Assembly: GCF_051020955.1 (NCBI RefSeq)
Contig: NC_135013.1
Coordinates: forward strand, 30,627,302 to 30,691,301
DNA length: 64,000 bases
Reading direction: 5' to 3'
From: Megalopta genalis
Taxonomy: Eukaryota > Arthropoda > Insecta > Hymenoptera > Halictidae
The notes beneath the pieces are model-generated. The model was not told the DNA's origin and did no database searches. It saw only the letters and a list, made by a program, of their open reading frames with translations. How positions within the stretch are numbered: position 1 is the first letter of the stretch; the number at the start of each line of letters is the position of its first letter. Position numbers and translations under genes: made by a program. Of the stretch, positions 23,891-35,176 are shown one piece after another.

Positions 23891-24430
23891 GATGCGATCG
23901 CGTCGACGTGTCCCGAATCGTCTTTCTAATGAACGCTAATCGAGGAGATTGCAGGTTGCTTGCAGGTTTCGGGTTGAAATATGGAAAATTTTTACTATTT
24001 TCCCTCCGGCTTGTGATCACTGTTCAATGGTCCAATGACTTGGACCATTTGGGAGAAGAGCAGATACGATTGTTCGAGCCCTGCATCGCGTTTTTAGAAT
24101 TGTCGACCATCGGCGACTGTAAAAAGTGAGTCGCGAGGCTCGAATGATCGCGTCGACGTGTCGCGAATCGTCTTGCGAATCGTCTTTCCAACGAACGCCG
24201 GTCGAGAAGATTGCGGGTTGTTTGCAGGTTTCAGGTTGAAGTATAGAAAATTTTCCCTATTTTTCCTCCGGCTTGTGACCATTGTCCAATGATCCAATGG
24301 CTTGGACCGTTTGGGAGAAGAGCAGATACGATTGTTCGAGCCCTGCATCGCGTTTTTAGAATCGTCGACGATCGGCGACCGTAAAAAATGAATCGCGAGG
24401 CTCGAATAATTATATCTCCTCTTCCGAAAT
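23891..24430. repeat. ~255-bp tandem duplication containing a decayed palindromic MITE
   Basis: Copies at about 23896-24145 and 24150-24430 share GCGTCGACGTGTC, CGAATCGTCTTTC, GGTTTCRGGTTGAA and TTGGGAGAAGAGCAGATACG. The second half of each copy is the subfamily-B palindromic MITE (TTCCTCCGGCTTGTGA). Confidence 0.78.
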
Positions 24431-24539
24431 TGTTTATCTTCGTTTACAAGCTGAAAGAAAATTGGGGAGAATTTAATGTAATATAAAATATCATTTCGAG
24501 GCTTCGATTTCGGGAAAAAGGCCGACTGGATTCGACACA

Positions 24540-24747
24540 CAGTAATGTCTCCCTTACTGACGCTCAGATTGTGCACAGAAATGGACAATTTGGGAAGAGG
24601 AGATACGACTGTTCGAGCCTTGCAACTCGTTTTTATAGTTGTTGACAATCGATAACCATAAAAAACGAGCCACAAAGCTCGTGTCTCCTTTTCCAAAATT
24701 ATCCATTTTCGTGGACTATCTGAGCGTCAATTAGAGAGACATTACTG
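24540..24747. mobile_element. Palindromic TA-MITE
   Basis: Left CAGTAATGTCTCCCTTACTG, right GAGAGACATTACTG with TA at 24748-24749. The arms pair around ACTCGTTTTTATAGTTGTTG. Confidence 0.87.
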
Positions 24748-26411
24748 TAGTCGCTGTTCTTATTATCTTCACGGATTATTTCTTTGCGAATAGAACATCG
24801 CTTTGAACAAATTGCTGCGAAACTTTTATACAATGAAAACTTCTCGCCGATTACTACTTTCTGGATCATTCCTTCGCTGAAAGAGCATTGCTTCGAGCAA
24901 ATTCTTGCGAAGATTTCATTAAAAAAAGAAACCTTCCCGTTCATTATTATCTTCAGCATTGTCCGGTCAATTTGAAATGAAGGAATAACGTAGTAATTAA
25001 TTATTTCAAATCGCTCCATTCCAAACGAATCGATACCATTTTTATTTTTAAATAACAGCACCGAAAATAACACTGCGAAATAAACGTTTCTCAAGTACTT
25101 ACTTTCAATTTTCATCCTAAATAAAATTAGCCAAGATCTCGTCAGTGGGATCCCGTATAACGCGGACTAAAATGTTACTTAACAATAATAAAGTACATTA
25201 TTCCTTAGTAACAAAATGAAAAAAAAATACGACGCTCCTGTTTCAAAATGAATTAAAACAGAACAATTCGGTTGCAGTTCTTTTTACGCTTTTGGGTACG
25301 CACATCGTCGTAGGGGGTCCCACTGCAACACCGTCGTCGCGAGAGTCGGGAATAAGACCCAGTGCGACACAGTCCCCGCGCTATAATCCAGAACCAGCTA
25401 GATTCCCAAGGGACGCGGCAAGCTGCCGGTGGCATAAAACGTGGTCGTATCATTGGTCGACTTAATTATCGATCACAGGCGATTCCATAAACACAGCCGG
25501 AGAGTGCAGTGCGCGCAGCAGCGCTCGCCTTGCTCGGCGACGAGCCGAGCCGAGCCGAGATTCCCGCGCTTCTCCGGGGCCCCGGCTAAGGTTATGGCTT
25601 GCTCTAGGAGTGCATTAACCCCCGTCAGCTCGAGAGCACACCGTAGAAGAAGTGCACAAGTGGCGGGAGGAGCGAGGCCCGGAGAGAAGAACGAACTTCT
25701 CTCTGTTGCTCCCGCGGCTCTTTCTCTCCTCGTTCCTACTCTCTCCCTCTCTCTCTCTCTCTCTCTCTTTTATACAGACACTCACACAGTCTATCTACCT
25801 CTCTCTCTCTCTCTCGCTCTCTCTCTCTCTCTCGCTCTCTCTGTCGTGCTCACAGCAGCGAAGCTAGGAGTCGTGCTCGCCTTGGCGAGTGCAATGTAAG
25901 CGCTTTTGCGAAGTCAGGGGCGGCCTAGGAACGAGCTGTAGCGGGGCTTCGGGGCGAGGGGACCGGCGAACAGGAGGGTTAGCCAGCTAGAAGGTGGTTA
26001 GGCTGTTGTCGGGGACAACGTTCACAGCGTTCCAGCGGTTCGCGAGCAGGCGGCAACGACGGCCAGACTTTCTCCGGAGAGCGAAAGTGAGAGGCCCTCC
26101 CCCGGGCCCTCCCCGCGGCCCTCTGCACGTCAAGGGGACACGGGGGGCCAGGGTTCTCTTGCTTTCACCGTGGGCCCCCGCTACGTCGATGCACTTTTCC
26201 GCAACGCAGAAACGATGCATCGACGCTGTCGACGGCCGCGCCGCTGCCTGTTCCGGCGACGATGAAAAATTACTGCGAGGAGAGTCGCGTAGAGCGGGAC
26301 CGCGAATTCGGGAAATTACCTCCGGGTCTTACGGACCCTTAATACGGCGGGTTGCGCGCTCTGTGTTGCGGCAAGAATTTGGCGAAATTCATTCGAACGA
26401 CGAATAACGAA
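24748..26411. other. No supported gene; CT tracts
   Basis: (CT)n at 25742-25768 and 25800-25842. The CpG-rich 25.5-26.4 kb block might be promoter-like but I see no initiator or donor that stands out. Confidence 0.4.
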
Positions 26412-26649
26412 TGAGCCGTTTATTTTGAAAGTGGCATAAGTCAGTTTGTTTTTAAGTCGATATATTTAAGGGTTTGCGTTTTAGCACGTTTAAAAATATG
26501 GATGCTAACTTTCGAGAAGATTCACTTGTATTTGTTATCTCAGGATACTGATATTTTTCTCGGTATAAATAATTTCGTATAAACATGAAAAAATCATCAC
26601 TTTCCATCACGGTAAAGTGACTTATGCCACTTTCAAAATAAACGGCTCA
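26412..26649. mobile_element. Foldback MITE, TGAGCCGTTTATTTTG termini
   Basis: Left TGAGCCGTTTATTTTGAAAG, right its inverse. The ~32-bp terminal repeats extend to TGGCATAAGTCA. 238 bp, AT-rich interior, non-coding. It matches the copy at 27465-27703. Confidence 0.85.
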
Positions 26650-26877
26650 AATAGGATTGAAATGTTTGGTCGTTGTTCGCGAACAACGAGTAAATTATTT
26701 TTATTCGAACGAGAATAAGAATTTGATTCGTTGTAAGCGTACGATGGGCAATTGTGTGCGCACCTGAAGAAATCGCGATTAGAATGGAAGAAGTTTGATT
26801 CTTTGATTCGCAGATTTGTTGTTTACAGAGTTAGAAACGTTTCGCTCGAACGATACTTTTGCAGTAATTAGATCGAA

Positions 26878-26915
26878 TCGCTACACATTTCTGTTGGGTC
26901 TAATAAAATCAATGC

Positions 26916-26949
<34 letters not shown>

Positions 26950-27127
26950 GTTATTATTATGTATTGTATGCAAGCAATATAACATATTAGTATTAACAAA
27001 AGGGATAAATTCAGAAGATCAACAGAATTCCTGAAAATGTTGTTCGAAACAACGATATTTCTATCGATCAAATTATTTGGATTGATACAATGTAAAAACG
27101 CCCCCGGAAATAGATATTTAAAAGTAA
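26878..27127. repeat. Dispersed duplicate segment, copy 1
   Basis: It shares CGCTACACATTTCTGTTGGG, (ATT)n, CAGAATTCCTGAAAATRTTG and GATACAATGTAAAAAC-like blocks with 29814-30090. The family was not recognised. Confidence 0.7.
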
Positions 27128-27173
27128 TTTTTAATTACCGAGCTGCTCTTAGACACAGCTCGGTAATTAAAAA
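27128..27173. repeat. 18-bp perfect hairpin
   Basis: Arm TTTTTAATTACCGAGCTG (27128-27145) and its exact inverse (27156-27173) around a 10-nt spacer. Possibly a cruciform, terminator-like or small-RNA hairpin; no evidence of function. Confidence 0.8.
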
Positions 27174-27272
27174 GCCTATTAACAGGTATCCGGCAAATAC
27201 AGCGTCGAAGATAGAAAAAGAAAAAGGAAGAGCCGTCGCGCTCGAAGCAGTCGGTTTAAAAACATGCGCAAA

Positions 27273-27461
27273 CTACAGTAAAATCTCCCGAATTTCAGCT
27301 TGCAAAAATGGACAATTTGGAAAGAAGAGCTCGATTATACGAGCCTCACGGCTCCTTTCTATAATTCGCGATCGTCGACAATTATAAAAATAAGGTACAA
27401 TGCTCTCCAAATAATCCATTTTTGTTCGCAATCCGACGGAAAATTCGGCAGAATTCACGGT
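27273..27461. mobile_element. Palindromic TA-MITE, subfamily B
   Basis: Starts CAGTAAAATCTCCCGAATTT and ends CGGCAGAATTCACGG before TA. The internal GGACAATTTGGAAAGAAGAG and GAGCCTCACGGCTC arms match the family. Confidence 0.75.
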
Positions 27462-27464
27462 AAT

Positions 27465-27703
27465 TGAGCCGTTTACTTTGAAAGTGGCATAAGTCACTTT
27501 GTTTTCGAGTCGATATATTTAAGGGTTTGCGTTTTAACACGTTTAAAAATATAGATGCCAACTTTCGAGAAGATTTACTTGTATTTATTATCTCAGTATA
27601 CCGATACTTTTCTCGGTATAAATAATTTCGTATAAACATGAAAAAATCACCGCTTTTCATTACGCTAAAGTGACGTTAAGCCACTTTCAAAATAAACGGC
27701 TCA
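27465..27703. mobile_element. Foldback MITE, TGAGCCGTTTA termini, second copy
   Basis: TGAGCCGTTTACTTTGAAAG to the inverse ending GGCTCA at 27703. It lies 3 bp from the preceding palindromic MITE. Confidence 0.85.
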
Positions 27704-28597
27704 ATTGTTATAAAATCGCGGGCAGGATATTCGAAGAAGTACAATCGGACGAGCATGGTCCGCGCATCGCGGTCTTGATCCACTAGCTTCCTTTCAACGG
27801 GTTCTGCTTTTCAATCGAGTACATTGAACCGGGGGGAACAATCGAGCAGCCGGTAAAGTCGGCGCGCGCGCGCGCGCGACAAAGAGGAACTTCCGTTGAC
27901 CGGGGTGCATTCGCGAAAACGTTTTCGGCGAATTCGCGGCGGATCGGTGTATCGTGTCCCGAAATTTTTAATTAAAATCTCGGGTTCGCGATCGAGCGGA
28001 AACACGAACGGCCCCGTGCACGGACCGCGGGGCGCCGACACGCAACAGTATATCGGGCCATTCGATCCGAAAGCGTCGAACGCGAAAGCTCGGACGGCTA
28101 ATCATTTTCCCCCTTTGATCGCGTACGTCGCGGCGCATCGAACGCACAGCCAGCCAGCCAGCCTCTGGTTTCCGTGTTTTCGCGGCGGACGCATCGGGCC
28201 CGGCTGTATGAACGAGAGCCCCGGCCGGGCTCGTCGCGAGTGTAATGACTCGCCGTGGAGTTCGGGATCGAAGTCAGTGTCCCCGGAACTGTCGTTACAT
28301 CGCCTACCGGTCCGTCTAATCCCCCGAAACTTTCTTATTTCCCAAGATGCGCGTTCCGGGTGCACTATGCCGAACAGCCGGAGAGAGGAAGAGAGAGTGA
28401 GAGAGCAGAGAGGGAGAGGGAGAGAAAGGGAAACTGTTCGCGTGCAACGAGCACCGTTGCAAGAAAAGGCACAGCCATTCGCGGCAGCGACGAGTTCGTC
28501 GCAACAGCGACACCGAACAATTACGAATTTACTTTCTTCTGCAGACTTCCTCGTCGATGGTCACGCCGCGGATTAGACCGAGACCTATCAGCGCCGA

Positions 28598-28600
<3 letters not shown>
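27704..28600. other. No supported gene
   Basis: CpG-rich with (CG)n at 27867-27878, (CAGC)n near 28149-28162 and a GA run at 28383-28430. The long plus frame 27896-28576 has no recognisable domain. Confidence 0.45.
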
Positions 28601-28633
<33 letters not shown>

Positions 28634-28695
28634 ACTCCCTTTCTTTCTCTCTCTCTCTTTCTTTCTTTCTCTCTCTCACTCTCTCTCTCTTTCTT

Positions 28696-28733
<38 letters not shown>

Positions 28734-28786
28734 CCTTTCTTTCTCTCTTTCTTTCTTTCTCTCTCTCACTCTCTTTCTCTCTTTCT

Positions 28787-28798
<12 letters not shown>
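28601..28798. repeat. (CT)n/(CTTT)n microsatellite
   Basis: Pure pyrimidine tract, followed by (TA)n (28790-28820). Reads as Leu-Ser/Phe-Leu in all frames; not coding. Confidence 0.92.
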
Positions 28799-28825
<27 letters not shown>

Positions 28826-28827
28826 AT

Positions 28828-28970
28828 AAAAAAAGAGTGGCATATATATATCCCTTTCTTTCTTTCTCTCACTATATAGAAAGAAAGAGAGAAAGAGAGT
28901 GAGAGAGAGAGAGAAAGAAAGGGAGAGATATATATATATATATATCTATATATCTCTGCCACTCTTTTTT
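28828..28970. repeat. 143-bp inverted repeat built on CT/GA
   Basis: AAAAAAGAGTGGCA (28828-28841) is mirrored by its inverse at 28957-28970. Inside, ATATCCCTTTCTTTCTTTC pairs with GAAAGAAAGGGAGAGATAT. It forms a long hairpin next to the pyrimidine tract. Confidence 0.8.
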
Positions 28971-29352
28971 CTCGACAAATCCCAGCAACGTTGCCCTCGC
29001 TCTCCTCGACTAGACACCGCGACGAAGGCCGAACGGAGATGTAGATTAACTTCTTTTTCCGCGGCAGTCCTTGCGTCCGCGAGAAAGTCGCGCCGGTCCG
29101 AACGGGTTCGTTATTTCCTCGCGCACGCGAAAACGTTCTTTCCTTTTCTCCGAGCCCAGAAAATCTGGCGTACACGACCGGGACGCGTCGAGCGACACGC
29201 GTCGATTAAGAATCCATAACGAAGTGAAACCGCACCGCGACGCGACTCCGCGTCTGGACTCTGTTTTTTAGCACGCGGTGACGAATGGTTCGCCGGGATT
29301 CTGATGCCGTCGGGCCGGCGAGAAAGTAATTTCGGTTTCGAAGCGACAATTA

Positions 29353-29562
29353 CGGCAATGTCTCTCTAATCGACGCTCGGATTGTGCACAGAAATGGAGA
29401 ATTTGGGAAGAGGAGACACGATTAATCGAGCCTCGCGGTTAGCTTTTATAGTTACTGATTGTCAACGATTGTAAAAAAAAAGAGCTCGAACAATCGTATC
29501 TCCTCTTCCCAAATTGTCCGTTTTAGTGGACGATCCGAGCGTCAGTAAGGGAGACATTACTG
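29353..29562. mobile_element. Palindromic TA-MITE
   Basis: TA at 29351-29352 and 29563-29564. CGGCAATGTCTCTCTAATCG to GAGACATTACTG. Confidence 0.84.
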
Positions 29563-29587
29563 TAGACATTTCGCTATAAAAGGCGTA

Positions 29588-29802
29588 CGGTAATGTCTCC
29601 CTAATTGACGCTTAGATTGTGTACAGAAATGGACAATTTGGGAAGAGGAGATACCTTGCGTTAAAACGCCTTGCTCGGTTTTGTAGTTGTTGACAATTTG
29701 TGACTATAAAAGTGCACCGCAAGGATCTAACAATCGTATCTCATCTTCCCAAATTGTCCACTTTTCTGCACAATTTCGGCGTCAATTAGGGAGACAGTAC
29801 TG
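29588..29802. mobile_element. Palindromic TA-MITE
   Basis: TA at 29586-29587 and 29803-29804. CGGTAATGTCTCCCTAATTG to GAGACAGTACTG. It lies 25 bp from the previous copy. Confidence 0.84.
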
Positions 29803-29813
29803 TACAACGCTCT

Positions 29814-29865
29814 CGCTACACATTTCTGTTGGGTCTAATAATATCGATGCTATTGTTATTATTTA

Positions 29866-29923
<58 letters not shown>

Positions 29924-30090
29924 TATTGTATTATTATAAGCAACAAAACATATTAATATTAACCAAAGGAACAAATTCAGAAGATCGACAGAATTCCTGA
30001 AAATATTGTTCGAAACGACGATATTTCTATCCGGCGAATTATTTGCATTAATACAATGTAAAAACTTCCGCGGAAATTGATATTTAAAAG
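29814..30090. repeat. Dispersed duplicate segment, copy 2
   Basis: Same order of blocks as 26878-27127, with an (ATT)n of about 80 bp (29855-29925). Both copies sit next to palindromic MITEs. Confidence 0.7.
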
Positions 30091-30445
30091 AACATTAGGT
30101 CGCGTAATGCGACGACATTACATGCGCGCCAACCGAAAATACTTTCTTGCCACGCCAATGTAATACATTGAATGTTATTTCCTCCTTTCTGTTTTATTAT
30201 TACCTCGTTTCTTTATTTCTTCATTCTTCGTGTATCTTTTTGCACATTATCTTTTACTATGTGACGAAGGATCTTTCCCGTCAGCGTCAATAAATTTATA
30301 CCATTATTATTATTATTATTATTCTTGTTATTATTATTATTATTTTTATCCAGCGATACGTTAAAAAATGGCGTAAAAAATTTTGGTAAATGTGATCGAG
30401 TAGAATCGCGGATAGATCTCGCGAGATTCAACGTATCTGAAGCAC
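30091..30445. other. No gene seen; (ATT)n; possible Lsm11 3' flank
   Basis: (ATT)n at 30301-30350. Minus-strand AATAAA hexamers at about 30193 and 30212 could serve the Lsm11 transcript. Confidence 0.35.
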
Positions 30446-30701
30446 TTAACCCTTTGCACTCGAAGCTATTTTAACCGTAAACCTAAAATAACCTTTCCGT
30501 CTTACAGTATTTCCATTTTATATGAATAAAGTGCACTTTATGCATACGAAATCGAGTCTTGCGGTGACTCGTACAACACAGTTACGCTATTAACAATTTC
30601 TTAAATGTAAACATTGTTAATATAAAAATTATCTTGGAATATGCTATAACAAATGCGTTAATGGTGCCTCAGAGAGTCACCGCTCGAGTGCAAAGGGTTA
30701 A
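30446..30701 (-). mobile_element. TTAA MITE, CCCTTTGCACTCG family, best-preserved copy
   Basis: TTAA at 30446-30449 and 30698-30701. Termini TTAACCCTTTGCACTCGA and CTCGAGTGCAAAGGGTTAA. It lies about 140 bp past the Lsm11 stop codon, so possibly in the 3' UTR. Confidence 0.88.
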
Positions 30702-30843
30702 GCTCGATTCGACGCGGAAAATAGCGAAGGAAGTCTCTGGCGAGCGTCGGATGTGTTTGATCGGTGCGCTGCAAGCTGCAGTTCGCTGGAGACGTCGCAG
30801 CCATCCGCTCTCCCGTCCGCAGCTATAGGCCGTATTCACCGGC

Positions 30844-30992
30844 TCAATTGGTTTTGACGATTATAGCGACATGCTCGCCCCTCAGCAGCATTTGCGGCAC
30901 GTGTCTCTCCAAGGTCTCCCTCTTTCCCTCGATCTTCGTCACGACCACTTTGGGCGCGGATTCATCGGCCGCTGTCGTCGCGCTCGGCCTAC
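30844..30992 (-). CDS. Lsm11: Lsm11 terminal exon: linker, Sm2 and stop
   Basis: The acceptor is ATCCATTAG/G (AG at 30994-30993). Two bases complete the split Gly codon, then 48 codons run to TGA at 30846-30844. They encode RPSATTAADE, a Lys/Val/Glu linker, ETLERHVPQMLLRGEHVAII and VKTN. The RHVPQ..LRGEHV..I segment is the Sm2 motif found at the extreme C-terminus of LSM11 proteins. The exon is flanked downstream by a TTAA element (30446-30701), which may lie in the 3' UTR. Codon use is GC-rich, like the other two exons. Confidence 0.9.
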
Positions 30993-33900
30993 CTAATGGA
31001 TTAGAAGCCGTTTAAAAAAAGTGTTTCGAGATTTTTCCCTCGGCGTTAAGCCGACCACTAGTTTCTTCTCTCCCTGGACACCTCTTCCGCCGACGGCGAG
31101 AGTCTCCCTTTCTCCCGAAAACGCGAGCTTTATAGATCTACCTGTCGGAAAATCGTTCTCGTTATTTCCGCCTCGACTCGACCCTCTCGCGAACTCTCGT
31201 CGAAAAGATCGCTACGCAATGTTTCGCGAAGAGAAACGAGTCTCGCGACGCGAAGGGAACGGATCAAAACGTTTTTTTTACGGTATAGTAGTCTCTTCCA
31301 ATAGTTTGGTTTTAAGTTGTTTTTTTTTTTTTTTAATGGAACAATTTTTGGAACGAACCGATGTATAGATCATTTTTGGAAACTATTGTTTGTTGCGGAT
31401 ACGTACAATTATAATAATAATGTATAATAATAATATATATTTATTATATATTATTATAATATATATTATATATTATTATTATTATATATATATTATATTT
31501 ATTATATTATTATTATATATATTATATATTATTATAATTATAATTATAATAATTATTATAATACTTATTATAATACTATAATTAATGAAGAAAAATTTTG
31601 TACGTCGAGAAGTATTTTTAGTAAAGATCTTGTGGAACCGTGTGTTTTTCTTATAATAAATACGAATAATACAATAATTAATAAATATATAATAATGTAA
31701 TAAAACTTAAAAAACTTAATTATAATAATTAATCTAGCTTAAACGCAACCACAAAAAGGAGAAAATAAGGAACTAGTGGAAAAAGAGAGTGCAATGAAAC
31801 TAAAGTGAATAGCAAACACGATAAAACGAGGGAAAGCAGAAGAAATGAGGAAATGCAATGAGAAAAAGTGAATAACAAAAACGATGAAACAGGGGAAAGC
31901 AAAAGAAATGAGGTAAAAAGAATTAGAAGCTGAGAAAGAAGGAAATTGGAAGAAAAGAAAAGTACGAAGAACGAAAGAAACAAGAGAAACATAAAAGAAC
32001 AACGGAAGAAGGATAAAAATAATAATAATAATAAGTAAAATAAAACTACTTTTACTTTATATTACAGAGTAAAATATACCCGCGTAGAATAGAAAAATTT
32101 TTTAAAAATTATGCTGCATTTTAATCGTACGTATCCTTCCTCCTTATTACAAATTTATGATACGTGTAATATGAAATGTTTGAGGTAGCTAGAAATGGTG
32201 TACAAGGGGCAACGATCTATGAAAAATGCATACTTCACAATTTTTGCACCATAATAATTCTTAAAATATTTTTTTTTTACCCTATTGCAGGGTATTAAAT
32301 AAAAAAACTGGAGATATTAAATAATCTATTAAAACGTGCACATTTCTCACGCGTTGCAAGACTTTAGGAATATTTACGTTGAAATTCATATGAATCCTTA
32401 ATGTGACCCCACAACCGGTGCATCTACCCTAACAGAGAAAGTGTTCTAACGCGAAGAATGAGAATGCGAACTGCATTACATTGAAACCTCGGTTACCTGG
32501 TTCACCAATAACGGCAGTCTTTGTGGTCCAAATATGTTTCACATGTAATTAGCGGAATCCAACACAGCCCTCATGCGAAACAATGTATGTAAACCCAATT
32601 CTGTATTTACGCTGTTTGCACCCAACAATTGTTTGCACCCATTGGGTGTTCCAACCCAATTTTGTATTTATGCTATTTCTCTGGTAGATCCATACCGAAA
32701 AGAACCGTGTACAAAAAAGGTGTACATGTGTGTACATGCAAACTCCGTGTTATTTCATACTCTCGAAAGTGTCGCATATTTCTCGATTAAACCTGCATCG
32801 CGCAGAAAGTATCTGAAAAGTTACGATCAATGGAAATGAATCGTCCTTAAAATGTAAATCGAAAAACTTGCTCGACCGCGCTGAATCGAATAAGATCGCG
32901 TAAAAAAGGAAATCGAATGAAACGAATGACATGAAACCGCGCGAAAAATTGTCGTGTAAAACAGAATTTGGTGTATCGTACAAATTAACACGTTCAGCGC
33001 CCGCAATCAACCGCTAAAATTCCCAGAAAGTCAAAGGAACTTAATTAATTAAATCGAAATTAGAAAGTTGAAGTTAATCATAGAGGATGATATTAGAGCT
33101 CATTCGCATCCGAAACATCCTAGTCAAATTCAGTTTGTTCGAATATATTACAATGAAAATGAACTTTCAAAATTGGTCGAAAATTAGTGTCGCCCATATT
33201 TGGCCGACGCGGCGCTGAACGTTTTAATAATGTCGAAAGTTGTCGACGTAACCAAGAGAATATAGCTGTCCTATTATTCGAACATTCGCGTCACTCTATC
33301 GTATCGAATCCGATTGATCCTTTGCACTCGAAGCGAAATTAAAGCAAAATTTGAAATAGCCTTTCCGTCCCATGGTACAGTAAAGTCTCCGTAATTGACG
33401 CTCTGATTGTGCATATAAATGCACAATTTGGGAAAAGGAGATACGATTATTCTTATAGTTATTGATAATCGGTAATTATAAAGAACAAGTCGCAAGGCTC
33501 GAATAATCGTATCTCCTCTTCCCAAATTGTCTATTTTAGCGCACAATTCGGGCGACAATTAGGTAGACATTACTGCATTTCCATTTCATGCATAAAATCT
33601 ACTGCATTTTGAACACACGAAATAGAATTTTGCGACACGTGCAACACATGTTACGCTTTCGACATTTCCTTAAATGTAAACAAAATTTGATTAGTAAAAT
33701 CATTTCGAAACGTGGCAGTTTTTAATGGCGCCCCGGCGGGCGCCACTCGAGCGCAAAGGGTTAACTATCGGAACAAAGTACTGCACGTGGGAAGCGACAA
33801 TCGACGATCGAACGAAAATTGCTCGCGATCTATGCCATCCGGGGATCGCGTGAAAGGGATCCATCGAAGGGAACGCGGAATCCGTGTGTATATGCATGTC

Positions 33901-35096
33901 TGTGTCTGTGCGCGTGTGCTCGGTGATCGAAGTTGTAACGAAGCAGAGCGCAAAAAGCTCGAGCTGACGTCACGGGGAGACGGCTCGCGTTGCGAGAGAG
34001 CAAGAGAGAGAGAGAGAGAGAAAGAAACTAGACGCGGAGAGAGAGAGGGAGAGAAGAAAAAAAATAGAGAACGCCGACGGGTCACGAGGTAAGTCTCGAA
34101 AGGTTGTTTATGTGTCGGCACGTGTCCGGCGAGTTCTTTCGAGGGGAAGCAAGCAGCAGAAGGGCGTAGGGCTTGAATACGGCTGCCGGGGAGGGGTGGG
34201 CGGACCACGAGGAAGTCCCTGGGACACGTGTACACCGCAGACATCGATCCTGGAAGTTGCTGTTCAAGGTCGCGCGCGGCCCTCCACCCTCGCCGCCCCG
34301 TATCAACGACCTCTCGACCCCTCAGGATATCCTAAAGTACGTCAGTAGGCCAACTAACCCTGAACTCTCGTACCGTGTCCCGCGATTACCGTTCTCCGAC
34401 GGGGTGGGACGCCCTTTTTCGCAACTCGTACGCAGCCCAGTCCTGCTCCGAATTCTTCTTCTTCTTCTTCTCTTCTTCGTCCTCCCGTTCGCGTACGCTC
34501 TCTTCTCTCTCTCTCGTACGTGTCGCCGACGCGCCGACTCTCTCGCCCCACCGCGAATTAATTAATCTCCCCCGTTTCGACCGTGTAAAAAACTGTTGAA
34601 TCACCTCGTTGATTTACGAGCCGGTCGCTGTAACCAGCGACGAGATCCTTGTCCGCCGCGCGCAGAGGATAAGGATCCTCCTCGATCATTCGGCGACGAT
34701 AACGCCGCCGGAAAATCGTTCTCCGCCGCGCACGGCGAATTCGGTGCGAATTGAGAGCATAATTGATATATATAGGAATCCTCCTCGATCCTTCGGCGAC
34801 GATAACGCCGCCGAAATATCGTTCTCCGACGCGCGCGGCGAATTCGGAGCGAATTGAGAGCATAATTGATATATATAGGAATCCTCCTCGATCCTTCGGC
34901 GACGATAACGCCGCCGAAAAATCGTTCTCCGACGCGCGCGGCGAATTCGGAGCGAATTGAGTGCATAATATATATATATATTAATATAATTGATATAATA
35001 TGCATATATATAATTATAATATAATATATTATAATTATAATAATATATAATATAATAATATATATAATATGCAATATATAATTGATATATATCAAT

Positions 35097-35176
<80 letters not shown>

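Noticed and set aside
25253..25453. Minus frame with GTPYDDV as a possible retroelement fragment
   Set aside because: No reverse transcriptase or zinc-knuckle motif could be seen around it; too short to support.
27896..28576. 226-codon plus frame
   Set aside because: No known domain; ends in a GA tract; no initiator or splice context.
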